From the NCBI GenBank assembly GCA_030655715.1, contig JAUSPR010000180.1:1-5349 (forward strand): 5,349 bases of DNA, given 5' to 3'. The translations under genes and the position numbers were made by a program. The stretch comes from Thermoplasmata archaeon (GTDB taxonomy: Archaea > Thermoplasmatota > Thermoplasmata > SG8-5). Below the pieces are notes generated by a model that worked only from the letters and a program-made list of their open reading frames with translations, was not told the origin of the DNA and did not search any database. How positions within the stretch are numbered: position 1 is the first letter of the stretch; every line of letters begins with the position of its first letter. Positions 1 to 4,989 of this stretch are shown here, one piece after another.

Positions 1-18
1 CGAAGCCCATGTGCTTCG
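1..18. repeat. Short inverted repeat at window edge
   Basis: CGAAGC at 1-6 is the exact reverse complement of GCTTCG at 13-18, leaving a 6-nt loop. It lies downstream of the KaiC-like operon and of the larger inverted repeat at 47-99. It could be a transcript-end hairpin, but no T-rich tract is visible before the window ends and six base pairs can arise by chance. Confidence 0.35.
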
Positions 19-46
19 ATAATTCAGGTATGCAACTGCCATATGT

Positions 47-99
47 TAAACTTCCAGCCCCGGTAACAAACGTCAGCCACTTTAGGGGCTGGTAGTTTA
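47..99. repeat. 15-bp imperfect inverted repeat abutting the operon's last stop codon
   Basis: TAAACTTCCAGCCCC at 47-61 pairs with GGGGCTGGTAGTTTA at 85-99, with one mismatch in 15 positions and a 23-nt loop. On the minus strand the hairpin starts on the base after the TAG stop (102-100) of the last KaiC-like gene. Its position suggests a role in transcript end formation or 3'-end protection. There is no long T run after it, so it is not a textbook terminator. A terminal structure from an old insertion element is another possibility. Confidence 0.6.
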
Positions 100-858
100 C
101 TAGACTGATTTAGCAGAAATACCTTTATCATCGATGGTATAAGCCAGTATTCCAGTTTTTTCCGGGTGATTTCGAACTTTTCGAATGAGCAGGTTACGTT
201 TGAATTCAAAATCGTCCCTCTGTCTCTCCAGTTCGATAATGCAATCCACAATCTCCTCTATACCGCTCTCAATATGGCTGTCCAGCACGCCCTTGACCAA
301 GGTTAAGAGCGCGACACCGCCGTTGTGCTGTGTGTGTGCTTTGATTGTCCTGATGGCTGAAAGCACGTCCTTGTGATTGTAGTATTCCAGAAAGAAATTC
401 AGGGAATCGAGAACGATTCTGAATGGCGGTTTCAGTTTTGAAATCTCATAGGTCACGGTTGTCAGGAAGTTCTGGGTTCCGTATTCTTCCTCCTTTGACT
501 GTGTTGTCATCTTGAATTGGCGTATATCCTTCAAAGTCAGGCCTTCCTGCCTGTATTTGCTGACCTCCAGGTGCTTTGCCAGGACCTTCTCGTAATACAT
601 TGTGCCGATATTTACGATTTTGATATTAGTATCCCATTTGAAGTCCTTCATTGTGTTGATGACATCCTCGTCCCTTTCGGATGTGGAGAAGTAAGTCACG
701 CTCTCCTTGCTGGTGTTGACCGTGGCGAATCTCTTGGCAAAGAGCTCCACTCCGGCGCCGGGAGAACCAAGGCAGAGAATGGTGTAACCCTTCGGGATGC
801 CGTTCATGATGGCCTTGTCCAGGGCAGGGATGCCGAAACTTACTGTTTCGACTGTCAT
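100..858 (-). CDS. KaiC/RAD55-like RecA-fold protein with degenerate P-loop
   Basis: This 252-residue protein has the single-domain layout of archaeal KaiC/GvpD/RAD55-type proteins. The N-terminus (residues 7-24, FGIPALDKAIMNGIPKG) matches the family's 'TGIPGLDxxLxGGIPxG' lead-in. The following loop, GSPGAGVE at 31-38, keeps the glycines, but Val37 and Glu38 replace the Walker A lysine and Thr/Ser. A Walker B-like strand, RIVLD, lies at 147-151. In place of the paired catalytic glutamates of KaiC it has Ser-Glu-Arg at 60-62. Residues 85-130 form a charged linker-like region. The ATG overlaps the upstream stop as ATGA and follows a strong GGAGGAGGAG tract, which fixes the start. ATP hydrolysis is therefore unlikely, while weak nucleotide binding remains possible. 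I infer a structural or regulatory partner of the intact ATPase encoded first in the operon. Family placement is fairly sure; the biological role is unknown. Confidence 0.9.
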   Translation of the reverse strand: MTVETVSFGIPALDKAIMNGIPKGYTILCLGSPGAGVELFAKRFATVNTSKESVTYFSTSERDEDVINTMKDFKWDTNIKIVNIGTMYYEKVLAKHLEVSKYRQEGLTLKDIRQFKMTTQSKEEEYGTQNFLTTVTYEISKLKPPFRIVLDSLNFFLEYYNHKDVLSAIRTIKAHTQHNGGVALLTLVKGVLDSHIESGIEEIVDCIIELERQRDDFEFKRNLLIRKVRNHPEKTGILAYTIDDKGISAKSV

Positions 859-1433
859 TTCTCCTCCTCCTTGTTCATGGAAATTTCAATGTCGCAAACG
901 AAGCCCATCATGTTGCCAATCTCTTCCGAGCTGAATGCCTCGATGGAAAAGATGACGATGTAGGCGTTTTTCGCTCTCATATTATTATTGAGAATATGCA
1001 CAAATTCCGAGAGAATTTTCGGACTGTTATGGATAGCCAGCATATTGATGGAATCAAGCAATACCACATTACCCTTGTCCCCGCTCTTCTTTATTAGATA
1101 TTCAACTTTGAGCATGAGATTTTCGAGCATGGTGGGGCTTTCAACCATGTGGACGTTCGGGTGCCTCTTGGTGCTTCCGACCATCATATGGCTAATACAG
1201 TCCACGAAATATGTGTTCTCCAGGTTAACTTCCAGGATGTTAAGGACGTCTATAATGGACTGGGACGGTATTGCGGCCGATATGTAAATCGTGTTCAGGT
1301 TCTTCTTGGAGGCAAATATGTCAACAACGCCTCTGATGGCATCGAAGTAAGTTTCATCTGAGATTGTGAGCGAGATGGCTGACGGCGGTAGCTGGGTAAG
1401 CTCATCGGCTATTTCATTAGGGCTTTTCGGCAT
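855..1433 (-). CDS. Reduced KaiC-like protein lacking a P-loop
   Basis: The product has 192 residues and no signal peptide or membrane segment. I read it as a shrunken RecA/KaiC-fold domain. Residues 18-60 follow the expected strand-helix-strand order but contain no glycine-rich Walker A loop (ISLTISDETYFDA where the loop should be). A Walker B-like strand followed by Ser, VVLLDS, lies at 123-128, as in the two neighbouring proteins. Residues 157-164 (AYIVIFSI) would be the next core strand. The C-terminus is very acidic and basic (NKEEEK). Its start ATG shares one base with the stop of the preceding gene (TGATG), and GGAGGG lies 8 nt before it. The stop overlaps the next start as ATGA. The assignment rests on context and a faint fold pattern, so the family is less certain than for its neighbours. 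It probably cannot hydrolyse ATP and may act as an adaptor or inhibitory subunit. Confidence 0.85.
   Translation of the reverse strand: MPKSPNEIADELTQLPPSAISLTISDETYFDAIRGVVDIFASKKNLNTIYISAAIPSQSIIDVLNILEVNLENTYFVDCISHMMVGSTKRHPNVHMVESPTMLENLMLKVEYLIKKSGDKGNVVLLDSINMLAIHNSPKILSEFVHILNNNMRAKNAYIVIFSIEAFSSEEIGNMMGFVCDIEISMNKEEEK
861..870 (-). promoter_or_regulatory. Shine-Dalgarno site for the third operon gene, inside the second gene
   Basis: The minus strand reads GGAGGAGGAG, ending two bases before the ATG at 858. These bases are also the Glu-Glu-Glu codons in the tail of the upstream protein. The site, together with the ATGA overlap, supports translational coupling. Confidence 0.8.
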
Positions 1434-2212
1434 CAGGTGGTCCCTCCACCGCTTCCTCCCTTCAGCAGCGGCACAAGTAAAATGCCGGCTGGCGTCAGGT
1501 CAAGAACGTATTTCGCCCTAGAGTGACTGGTTCCTCTCATTTTCACTACCTGGAGTGTCCTGAGAAGGTCTCCTCTTCTCTCCAAATTGCCCAATAACAC
1601 AATGCCATCTGCAATGGCTTCTTCCACTCCATAGAGTGAATATCTTTCCGCGGAAGGCGAAATTTCGGAAATAAGCATGCTGGTGCATCCCTTGTCGGAA
1701 AGCACTTTCCCTATCTTCAGGATGAATTCACGAATTTTTTCCTCGGTTTTCAATCTATAACAAACCGATGTTACGGAATCCAGAACAAGCCGTTTAATTT
1801 GCAGTTCGTCAACAAGGTCACCAATGGCCTTTACAATCGTGCTGACATCTTCCAGGCTCAGCTCCATTTCAGTGAGGCCTAGCCGTTCATAAATGACAGG
1901 CATGTCCACGAACACAAGTGTGCCCTTTTTGATAAGAGATTCATCGAAAAAATCATACGGTATCACATTTTTCATGAGCTTGTCCGAGGCTTCCGTCACT
2001 GACACGAAAAGGCTGTTTTCACCTGCAATGGCTCCGTGGACCAGGAACTCTAGGCTCAGAGTTGTTTTGCCGGTTCCGCAGCTACCTGTGAATAGGATGG
2101 TATTTCCTCGCGGAATACCCCCATTGAGAATATTATCCAGGCCCTCGATTCCTGTGGGGCAGCGTTCCCTGTCCAGGATCGCCAAATCTTTTTTAGCCTT
2201 TTCAGATGCCAT
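1433..2212 (-). CDS. KaiC/RAD55-family RecA-superfamily ATPase with intact P-loop
   Basis: From the ATG at 2212 the protein has 259 residues. It shows the single-domain KaiC-like pattern in order: CPTGIEGLDNILNGGIPRG (about 18-36), Walker A GSCGTGKTT (43-51), Walker B RLVLD (141-145), and the C-terminal KaiC-type element VVKMRGT with downstream strands (222-247). It ends in a flexible Gly/Ser tail. In KaiC, two adjacent glutamates follow the second strand; here only one is present (VTEAS, Glu74), so catalysis may be slow or altered. A TTG at 2224 would add four residues. I prefer the ATG because a TATA-like box is centred 26 bp before it, as expected for a leaderless archaeal mRNA. The gene heads a three-gene operon and is the only member able to bind and hydrolyse ATP by motif. 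Relatives act in motility, signalling or regulation. The exact role is not recognisable from sequence. Confidence 0.95.
   Translation of the reverse strand: MASEKAKKDLAILDRERCPTGIEGLDNILNGGIPRGNTILFTGSCGTGKTTLSLEFLVHGAIAGENSLFVSVTEASDKLMKNVIPYDFFDESLIKKGTLVFVDMPVIYERLGLTEMELSLEDVSTIVKAIGDLVDELQIKRLVLDSVTSVCYRLKTEEKIREFILKIGKVLSDKGCTSMLISEISPSAERYSLYGVEEAIADGIVLLGNLERRGDLLRTLQVVKMRGTSHSRAKYVLDLTPAGILLVPLLKGGSGGGTT
1442..1447 (-). promoter_or_regulatory. Shine-Dalgarno site for the second operon gene
   Basis: The minus strand reads GGAGGG, 8 nt before the ATG at 1433. It lies inside the codons for the glycine-rich tail of the upstream ATPase and supports the chosen start of the P-loop-less gene. 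Confidence 0.65.
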
Positions 2213-2233
2213 AGCCTGTCCCAATACTATTAC

Positions 2234-2242
2234 TATTTTAAA
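2234..2242 (-). promoter_or_regulatory. TATA-like box of the KaiC-like operon
   Basis: The minus strand reads TTTAAAATA with its centre at 2238, 26 bp before the A of the ATG at 2212. This is the usual TATA-to-start distance in archaea, so transcription would begin at or next to the ATG, giving a leaderless mRNA. No clear Shine-Dalgarno motif precedes the ATG, which fits. The box lies in the 54-bp gap after the radical SAM gene, so the operon probably has its own promoter. Confidence 0.65.
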
Positions 2243-2266
2243 TCATTAACTATGAATTAGCAGTCG

Positions 2267-3925
2267 CTACTTATCCTCTTCGGGGCTGTCTTCAAGGATT
2301 ATGGCCGCTTCCTTCTCTCCGATTATTGGAATTTTGAAGTTCGGAGAGAATTGCCCAGTTGACCTTGAAGTAAATACGCCGCCCACAATATCCTCGGGCA
2401 AGCCTGCCAGTTTCATGACAGGCCTGAAAGAGTTCTTGCCGTGCTTCCACCTGGATATGCCCCAGTAGGCCGAGAAGATAAGGGCATGAATCTTGAGCTT
2501 GTTATCTACCGCCCAGGTGTCGATATTGTGGCGCCAGCATCTTGTGATGAACTCCCATTGCAGTTCAGAAAGGTGTTCCAGGCTCACTCTCTTTGCATCG
2601 CTCAGCATCGCCTCTTCTATTGGTATGAAAAGCAAAGGTGTGAGGAAGGAATGACTTCCCTTGAGGTCGTCGACCAGTTCAAGTGTTTTGAGCAAGTCAT
2701 CCTCTGTCTCATCCGGCAAACCCGTTATAAGGGTGCAGAGTGGCCACCAGTCATGGTCGTTCATATTGCCGACGCCTTGCTGGACCAGCTCGGGCCAGTG
2801 GTCCACACTGAAAGGTAATGCTTTCCCTTTCATGTGCTTGTTCATGAGGCGCGTACTGCCTGTTTCAATGCCAACCTCGACCGAAATAAATTTCTTGGGA
2901 TATGCGGCCTTGTATTCCGGTGTCCATCTGGTTTTTTCGATGAGAATCGGAGTCAGTTCCTCAAGAACAGAAGGATCGAATACTATTGGAGCCAGCGCAC
3001 CGTGGGATACCTGAATGTATTTTACGCCCTCGACCGCGGCAATCTTGGAATATAATTCCACCAATGCTTCCTTGTTCGGCTTGAACTTTTCCTTGCACTT
3101 GTACAGGAAAATATCCTCTGTGGCTATGAAAACCATCTCTGAACCGTATTTCACATTGGTTTCCACTTCCTTCAAAATTGTGTCCAGCGGGACAGAATAT
3201 CGCTTCCTCATTGTCGGAGTGCAGAATTTGCACATTCTGCCACACCCTCTGGTGCATTCCACCATGCCGTATGATGCTGCTCTTTTGATGAGTGGTATCT
3301 GCTCCGGCTTTGGCTTGACGCCATGTATGTCCCTTTCTTTCTGCTCACCTGAAAGAATTTTTTCCACTGCACCCACAAGACTTTCCTCGGCTTCACCGTG
3401 GTACAGGAAATCTATGCCGAACTTCTCTACAAGCTTTGCCTCGTTCAGCTGCCAAACCCCGGCACCGCCCAGCATCTTCTTTATTCCGGGCTTTTTCATG
3501 GCCGGTTGCTCCATCAACCAGCGGAACTCCGAGGCATTGAGCGCGTCCCCGCCGAAACCGATTAATGAATTGTAAGTGGTGCTGACATAGGCAAGGCCAA
3601 CAGGGTCCATGGTGGTCATGCAGATGAGTTTCGTGTCTTTGCCAACGAAATGATCCAGGTCAGCAGCGTTCGCTGTAATGACGCTGTCCTCGCCAAATTT
3701 ATCCATCAGCAGTGATTCTACTTTTCTCAGGCCGTAAGGAACAAATTGAGCGGAACCGTCTTTATTCCTCATGGGCTTGAACCACTCATCCAGCATTCTC
3801 TGGGGAAAGAGTTTGTGCGGGAATGTATTGGTGAAGGCCACGAACGGGTCGTAGCCGTAAATGCTGCCCTCTGCCCTTGAGGTGGTAAGCACTATTTTGT
3901 AACCTTTTTTATCATCATTGGCCAT
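2267..3925 (-). CDS. B12-binding-domain-like radical SAM protein
   Basis: This 552-residue cytosolic protein has the two-part build of cobalamin-dependent radical SAM enzymes (COG1032 type). Residues ~80-200 look like a B12-binding Rossmann-like domain. DPVGL at 107-111 and GGAG at 153-156 sit where DxHxxG and the GG motif are expected, but the cobalt-ligating His is missing. The radical SAM core starts near 215 with the 4Fe-4S motif CGRMCKFC (Cys228, Cys232, Cys235). Cys224 is an additional cysteine just before it. GIETGS (352-357) and TGLPDETEDD (401-410) match SAM-barrel motifs. The start is supported by GGAG 7 nt upstream. Family members methylate or couple unactivated carbons, or make lipid, cofactor and pigment modifications. 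The substrate cannot be read here; an archaeal lipid enzyme such as a Grs-like ring synthase is only a speculation. It is probably transcribed separately from the downstream KaiC-like operon. Confidence 0.93.
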   Translation of the reverse strand: MANDDKKGYKIVLTTSRAEGSIYGYDPFVAFTNTFPHKLFPQRMLDEWFKPMRNKDGSAQFVPYGLRKVESLLMDKFGEDSVITANAADLDHFVGKDTKLICMTTMDPVGLAYVSTTYNSLIGFGGDALNASEFRWLMEQPAMKKPGIKKMLGGAGVWQLNEAKLVEKFGIDFLYHGEAEESLVGAVEKILSGEQKERDIHGVKPKPEQIPLIKRAASYGMVECTRGCGRMCKFCTPTMRKRYSVPLDTILKEVETNVKYGSEMVFIATEDIFLYKCKEKFKPNKEALVELYSKIAAVEGVKYIQVSHGALAPIVFDPSVLEELTPILIEKTRWTPEYKAAYPKKFISVEVGIETGSTRLMNKHMKGKALPFSVDHWPELVQQGVGNMNDHDWWPLCTLITGLPDETEDDLLKTLELVDDLKGSHSFLTPLLFIPIEEAMLSDAKRVSLEHLSELQWEFITRCWRHNIDTWAVDNKLKIHALIFSAYWGISRWKHGKNSFRPVMKLAGLPEDIVGGVFTSRSTGQFSPNFKIPIIGEKEAAIILEDSPEEDK

Positions 3926-3932
3926 GTTCTTT

Positions 3933-3936
3933 CTCC
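3933..3936 (-). promoter_or_regulatory. Shine-Dalgarno site of the radical SAM gene
   Basis: The minus strand reads GGAG within GTGGAGA, 7 nt before the ATG at 3925. This implies a leadered mRNA, unlike the probably leaderless operon downstream, and agrees with a TATA-like box about 80 bp upstream of the start. Confidence 0.65.
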
Positions 3937-3953
3937 ACTCGTGTATGAACGCA

Positions 3954-3978
3954 CTTGATTACCATGTAGTTAATCAAG
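3954..3978. repeat. Inverted repeat CTTGATTA / TAATCAAG, possible operator
   Basis: CTTGATTA at 3954-3961 is the exact reverse complement of TAATCAAG at 3971-3978, with a 9-bp spacer. It overlaps the expected 5' leader of the radical SAM mRNA, close to the likely transcription start (about 3979). The right arm belongs to an 11-bp direct repeat, TAATCAAGATT, found at 3971-3981 and again at 3990-4000. Such spacing suits a dimeric repressor, though an mRNA hairpin is also possible. Confidence 0.55.
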
Positions 3979-3984
3979 ATTTCG

Positions 3985-4024
3985 CTCGGTAATCAAGATT
4001 AATTCTAAAATGCCGATTACCGAG
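3985..4024. repeat. 10-bp perfect dyad around the probable TATA box
   Basis: CTCGGTAATC at 3985-3994 and GATTACCGAG at 4015-4024 are exact reverse complements separated by 20 bp. The dyad centre (4004.5) falls inside the TATA-like element at 4001-4010. The half-sites share the GATTACC core with the arms at 3954-3978. A protein bound to both arms would compete with or assist TBP/TFB. This is a pattern inference; no regulator gene is visible. Confidence 0.6.
4001..4010 (-). promoter_or_regulatory. Probable TATA box of the radical SAM gene
   Basis: The minus strand reads TTTTAGAATT, an AT-rich TATA-like element about 80 bp before the ATG. Start of transcription would be near 3979, leaving a leader of roughly 55 nt that contains the Shine-Dalgarno site. 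The match to the archaeal TATA consensus is imperfect. Confidence 0.4.
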
Positions 4025-4271
4025 AACGCTCTGAATCTGTTTGCTTTCAGATTGCTGATTCATGGCGAATTCATTCGGCATCCGAAGCCTGAGGGCATTC
4101 GGAAACGAGCTACGTGTGGGCAGTGCTGAGATTTAGCTTTCGAATTCACCGATTGTTAACAGAATGATGCAAGCCGTATGGCATTCGATTTAGCTATATT
4201 CAGTTGCCATGCCATGGTCGAATGCGTTACTGTAATCTGTTGATTGTTGCATTCAACTTCTGTCGGTCGGC
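4025..4271. other. Gene-free region with short repeats and hairpins
   Basis: I see no credible gene here on either strand. Several repeated words occur: CGAATTCA at 4066-4073 and 4141-4148, GGCATTCG at 4094-4101 and 4180-4187, and GATTTAGCT at 4130-4138 and 4187-4195. GCATTCGA at 4181-4188 is inverted as TCGAATGC at 4218-4225, enclosing the odd palindrome CCATGCCATGG at 4207-4217. AATCTG at 4034-4039 can pair with CAGATT at 4048-4053. A 24-codon plus-strand ORF begins at ATG 4062 but has no ribosome site and no recognisable content. The repeats suggest old element debris or a regulatory zone. Confidence 0.5.
4082..4102. repeat. Compact stem-loop with tetraloop
   Basis: CCGAAGCC at 4082-4089 can pair with GGC-A-TTCGG at 4094-4102, giving an 8-bp stem with one bulged A and a TGAG loop. 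A competing 5-bp hairpin, TTCGG-CAT-CCGAA, covers 4074-4086. No T tract follows on either strand, so a terminator is not supported. Confidence 0.45.
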
Positions 4272-4568
4272 TCACCAATCGACAGTCCAGAGACAATCCG
4301 CAGTCACATGCACCCAGTACCCGTTTCCCGCGGACATCGTGACCAGGCTGAGGTCCATGAAGTCTTGAATGTACGGGGATGCAATCTGATAGATCGACAC
4401 CATATCTGCCTCCGCCGGCAATATTTCGGAAGCCAGCCTCGGAACATTGGACGGGTAACCGACCAGGTTCCAGCCGGTGTTCAATGTGATGTTTGTGTTG
4501 GTCGGTACAGTACCGAAAACCGCCAGGGTGGTATTCTCGGTCGCATGTAGCCATCTCTCTCTGATTAG
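4272..4568 (-). pseudogene. C-terminal remnant of a secreted 'GWN' repeat protein
   Basis: The open frame runs about 98 codons from just after an in-frame TAG (4571-4569) to a TGA at 4274-4272. It contains GTVPTNTNITLNTGWNLVGY followed by PSNVPRLASEIL, then AGNGYWVHVTADCLWTVDW at the end. In Thermoplasmata and related archaea this 'GWNLVGYPS ... GxGYWV' unit is typical of the C-terminal part of large secreted or surface proteins. The sequence before LNTGW also fits the end of a preceding repeat. No ATG or GTG start, signal peptide or ribosome site is present; the only start-like codon is a TTG at 4484, inside the repeat. The body of the parent protein is missing, so I call this a truncated relic. 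Identification of the repeat type is from pattern memory and is fairly sure. Confidence 0.7.
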
Positions 4569-4571
4569 CTA

Positions 4572-4679
4572 ACCAATATCTATCCTTAACACAGAGTGCA
4601 ATAAAACTATCTATCTTCGAATAAAATTATCGTAAAAAGCAATCGGTTTTCTGTTCCCAACCAGCCAGGAGCGGTGAGT
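4572..4679. other. AT-rich spacer between the two gene remnants
   Basis: This 108-bp stretch has no coding signal. On the minus strand, T runs (T5 at 4634-4638 and TTTTA nearby) follow the stop of the winged-helix remnant by about 40 nt. These could act as a weak archaeal U-rich terminator, but the evidence is thin. Confidence 0.3.
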
Positions 4680-4826
4680 CTATTTTAGTGCTTTTCCCAG
4701 ACGGTATCTGGTGGCCGGGCCTTTTCCTATCTTTTCCACGAAGTTCATGTCTACCAGTCGGTCTATCTTTCGTAGGACCGTTACTTTGCTGACACCTATC
4801 TCCGAGCCAATCTCGTATCGTTTCAT
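4680..4826 (-). pseudogene. Winged-helix DNA-binding domain remnant (48 codons)
   Basis: The frame from ATG 4826 to TAG at 4682-4680 reads as the C-terminal part of a winged helix-turn-helix. EIGSEIGVSKVTVLRKIDRL is a helix-turn-recognition-helix, and NFVEKIGKGPATRYRLGKAL is the beta-wing and final strand. In the same frame the codons just before the ATG read Leu-Lys-Arg-stop, followed further upstream by a TAA, so the first helix is missing. A 10-bp direct repeat at 4816-4837 spans this break and puts the TAG in frame. There is no Shine-Dalgarno site. I interpret it as the tail of a decayed regulator or HTH-ended protein. A very small expressed protein cannot be excluded. Confidence 0.55.
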
Positions 4827-4837
4827 CTATCGTTTCA
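4816..4837. repeat. Tandem 10-bp repeat TATCGTTTCA, 12-bp period
   Basis: TATCGTTTCA occurs at 4816-4825 and 4828-4837. On the minus strand this encodes LKR-stop-MKRY. The repeat therefore looks like a 12-bp duplication that inserted an in-frame stop next to the winged-helix remnant. Confidence 0.65.
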
Positions 4838-4989
4838 ATGCATGTTACGATAGGGGTGGAGTCCTGCACATTGTCGTTTGACTTATGGAAGCTATCTGAT
4901 TTCCTCCGTTTAGCCGCATCCTCACACTGCACTACATGAAGAACAGAAGCAACTGGACGCATCAACACTTTCTGGTTCTCCTTCTATTT
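4827..4989. other. Spacer with degraded coding content between the DUF234 gene and the wHTH remnant
   Basis: No complete gene is convincing here. A minus-strand GTG at 4993 overlaps the upstream stop as GTGA and opens 23 codons ending at 4922, with a cysteine-rich end (SSCFCSSCSAV). It is too short to judge. Another minus frame is open through 4968-4627 but below 4830 it only shadows the winged-helix frame. The upstream half of a frameshifted HTH gene may lie here. Confidence 0.35.

Noticed and set aside
47..99. tRNA or structured RNA gene
   Set aside because: Only one stem is evident, with no cloverleaf arms or T-loop motif in register.
517..963. 148-codon plus-strand open frame
   Set aside because: It is antisense to the two overlapping KaiC-like genes and has no supporting signal.
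3015..3575. 186-codon plus-strand open frame
   Set aside because: It lies wholly antisense to the radical SAM gene, whose motifs are clear, and has no ribosome site or known pattern.
3954..4024. CRISPR-like array of GATTACC repeats
   Set aside because: The units are short, in mixed orientation and at uneven spacing, with no spacers of typical length. An operator cluster is the simpler explanation.
4062..4136. 24-codon plus-strand ORF in the repeat-rich gap
   Set aside because: There is no Shine-Dalgarno site, promoter or recognisable peptide. ORFs of this length are common by chance.
4156..4554. 132-codon minus-strand open frame
   Set aside because: It overlaps the GWN-repeat remnant in another frame, has an irregular composition rich in His, Cys and Arg, and shows no motif. 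The frame at 4272-4568 carries the recognisable signature.
4627..4968. 113-codon minus-strand open frame
   Set aside because: Its lower half is the out-of-frame shadow of the winged-helix remnant and its upper half shows no family pattern. At most the upper half is debris of a frameshifted gene.
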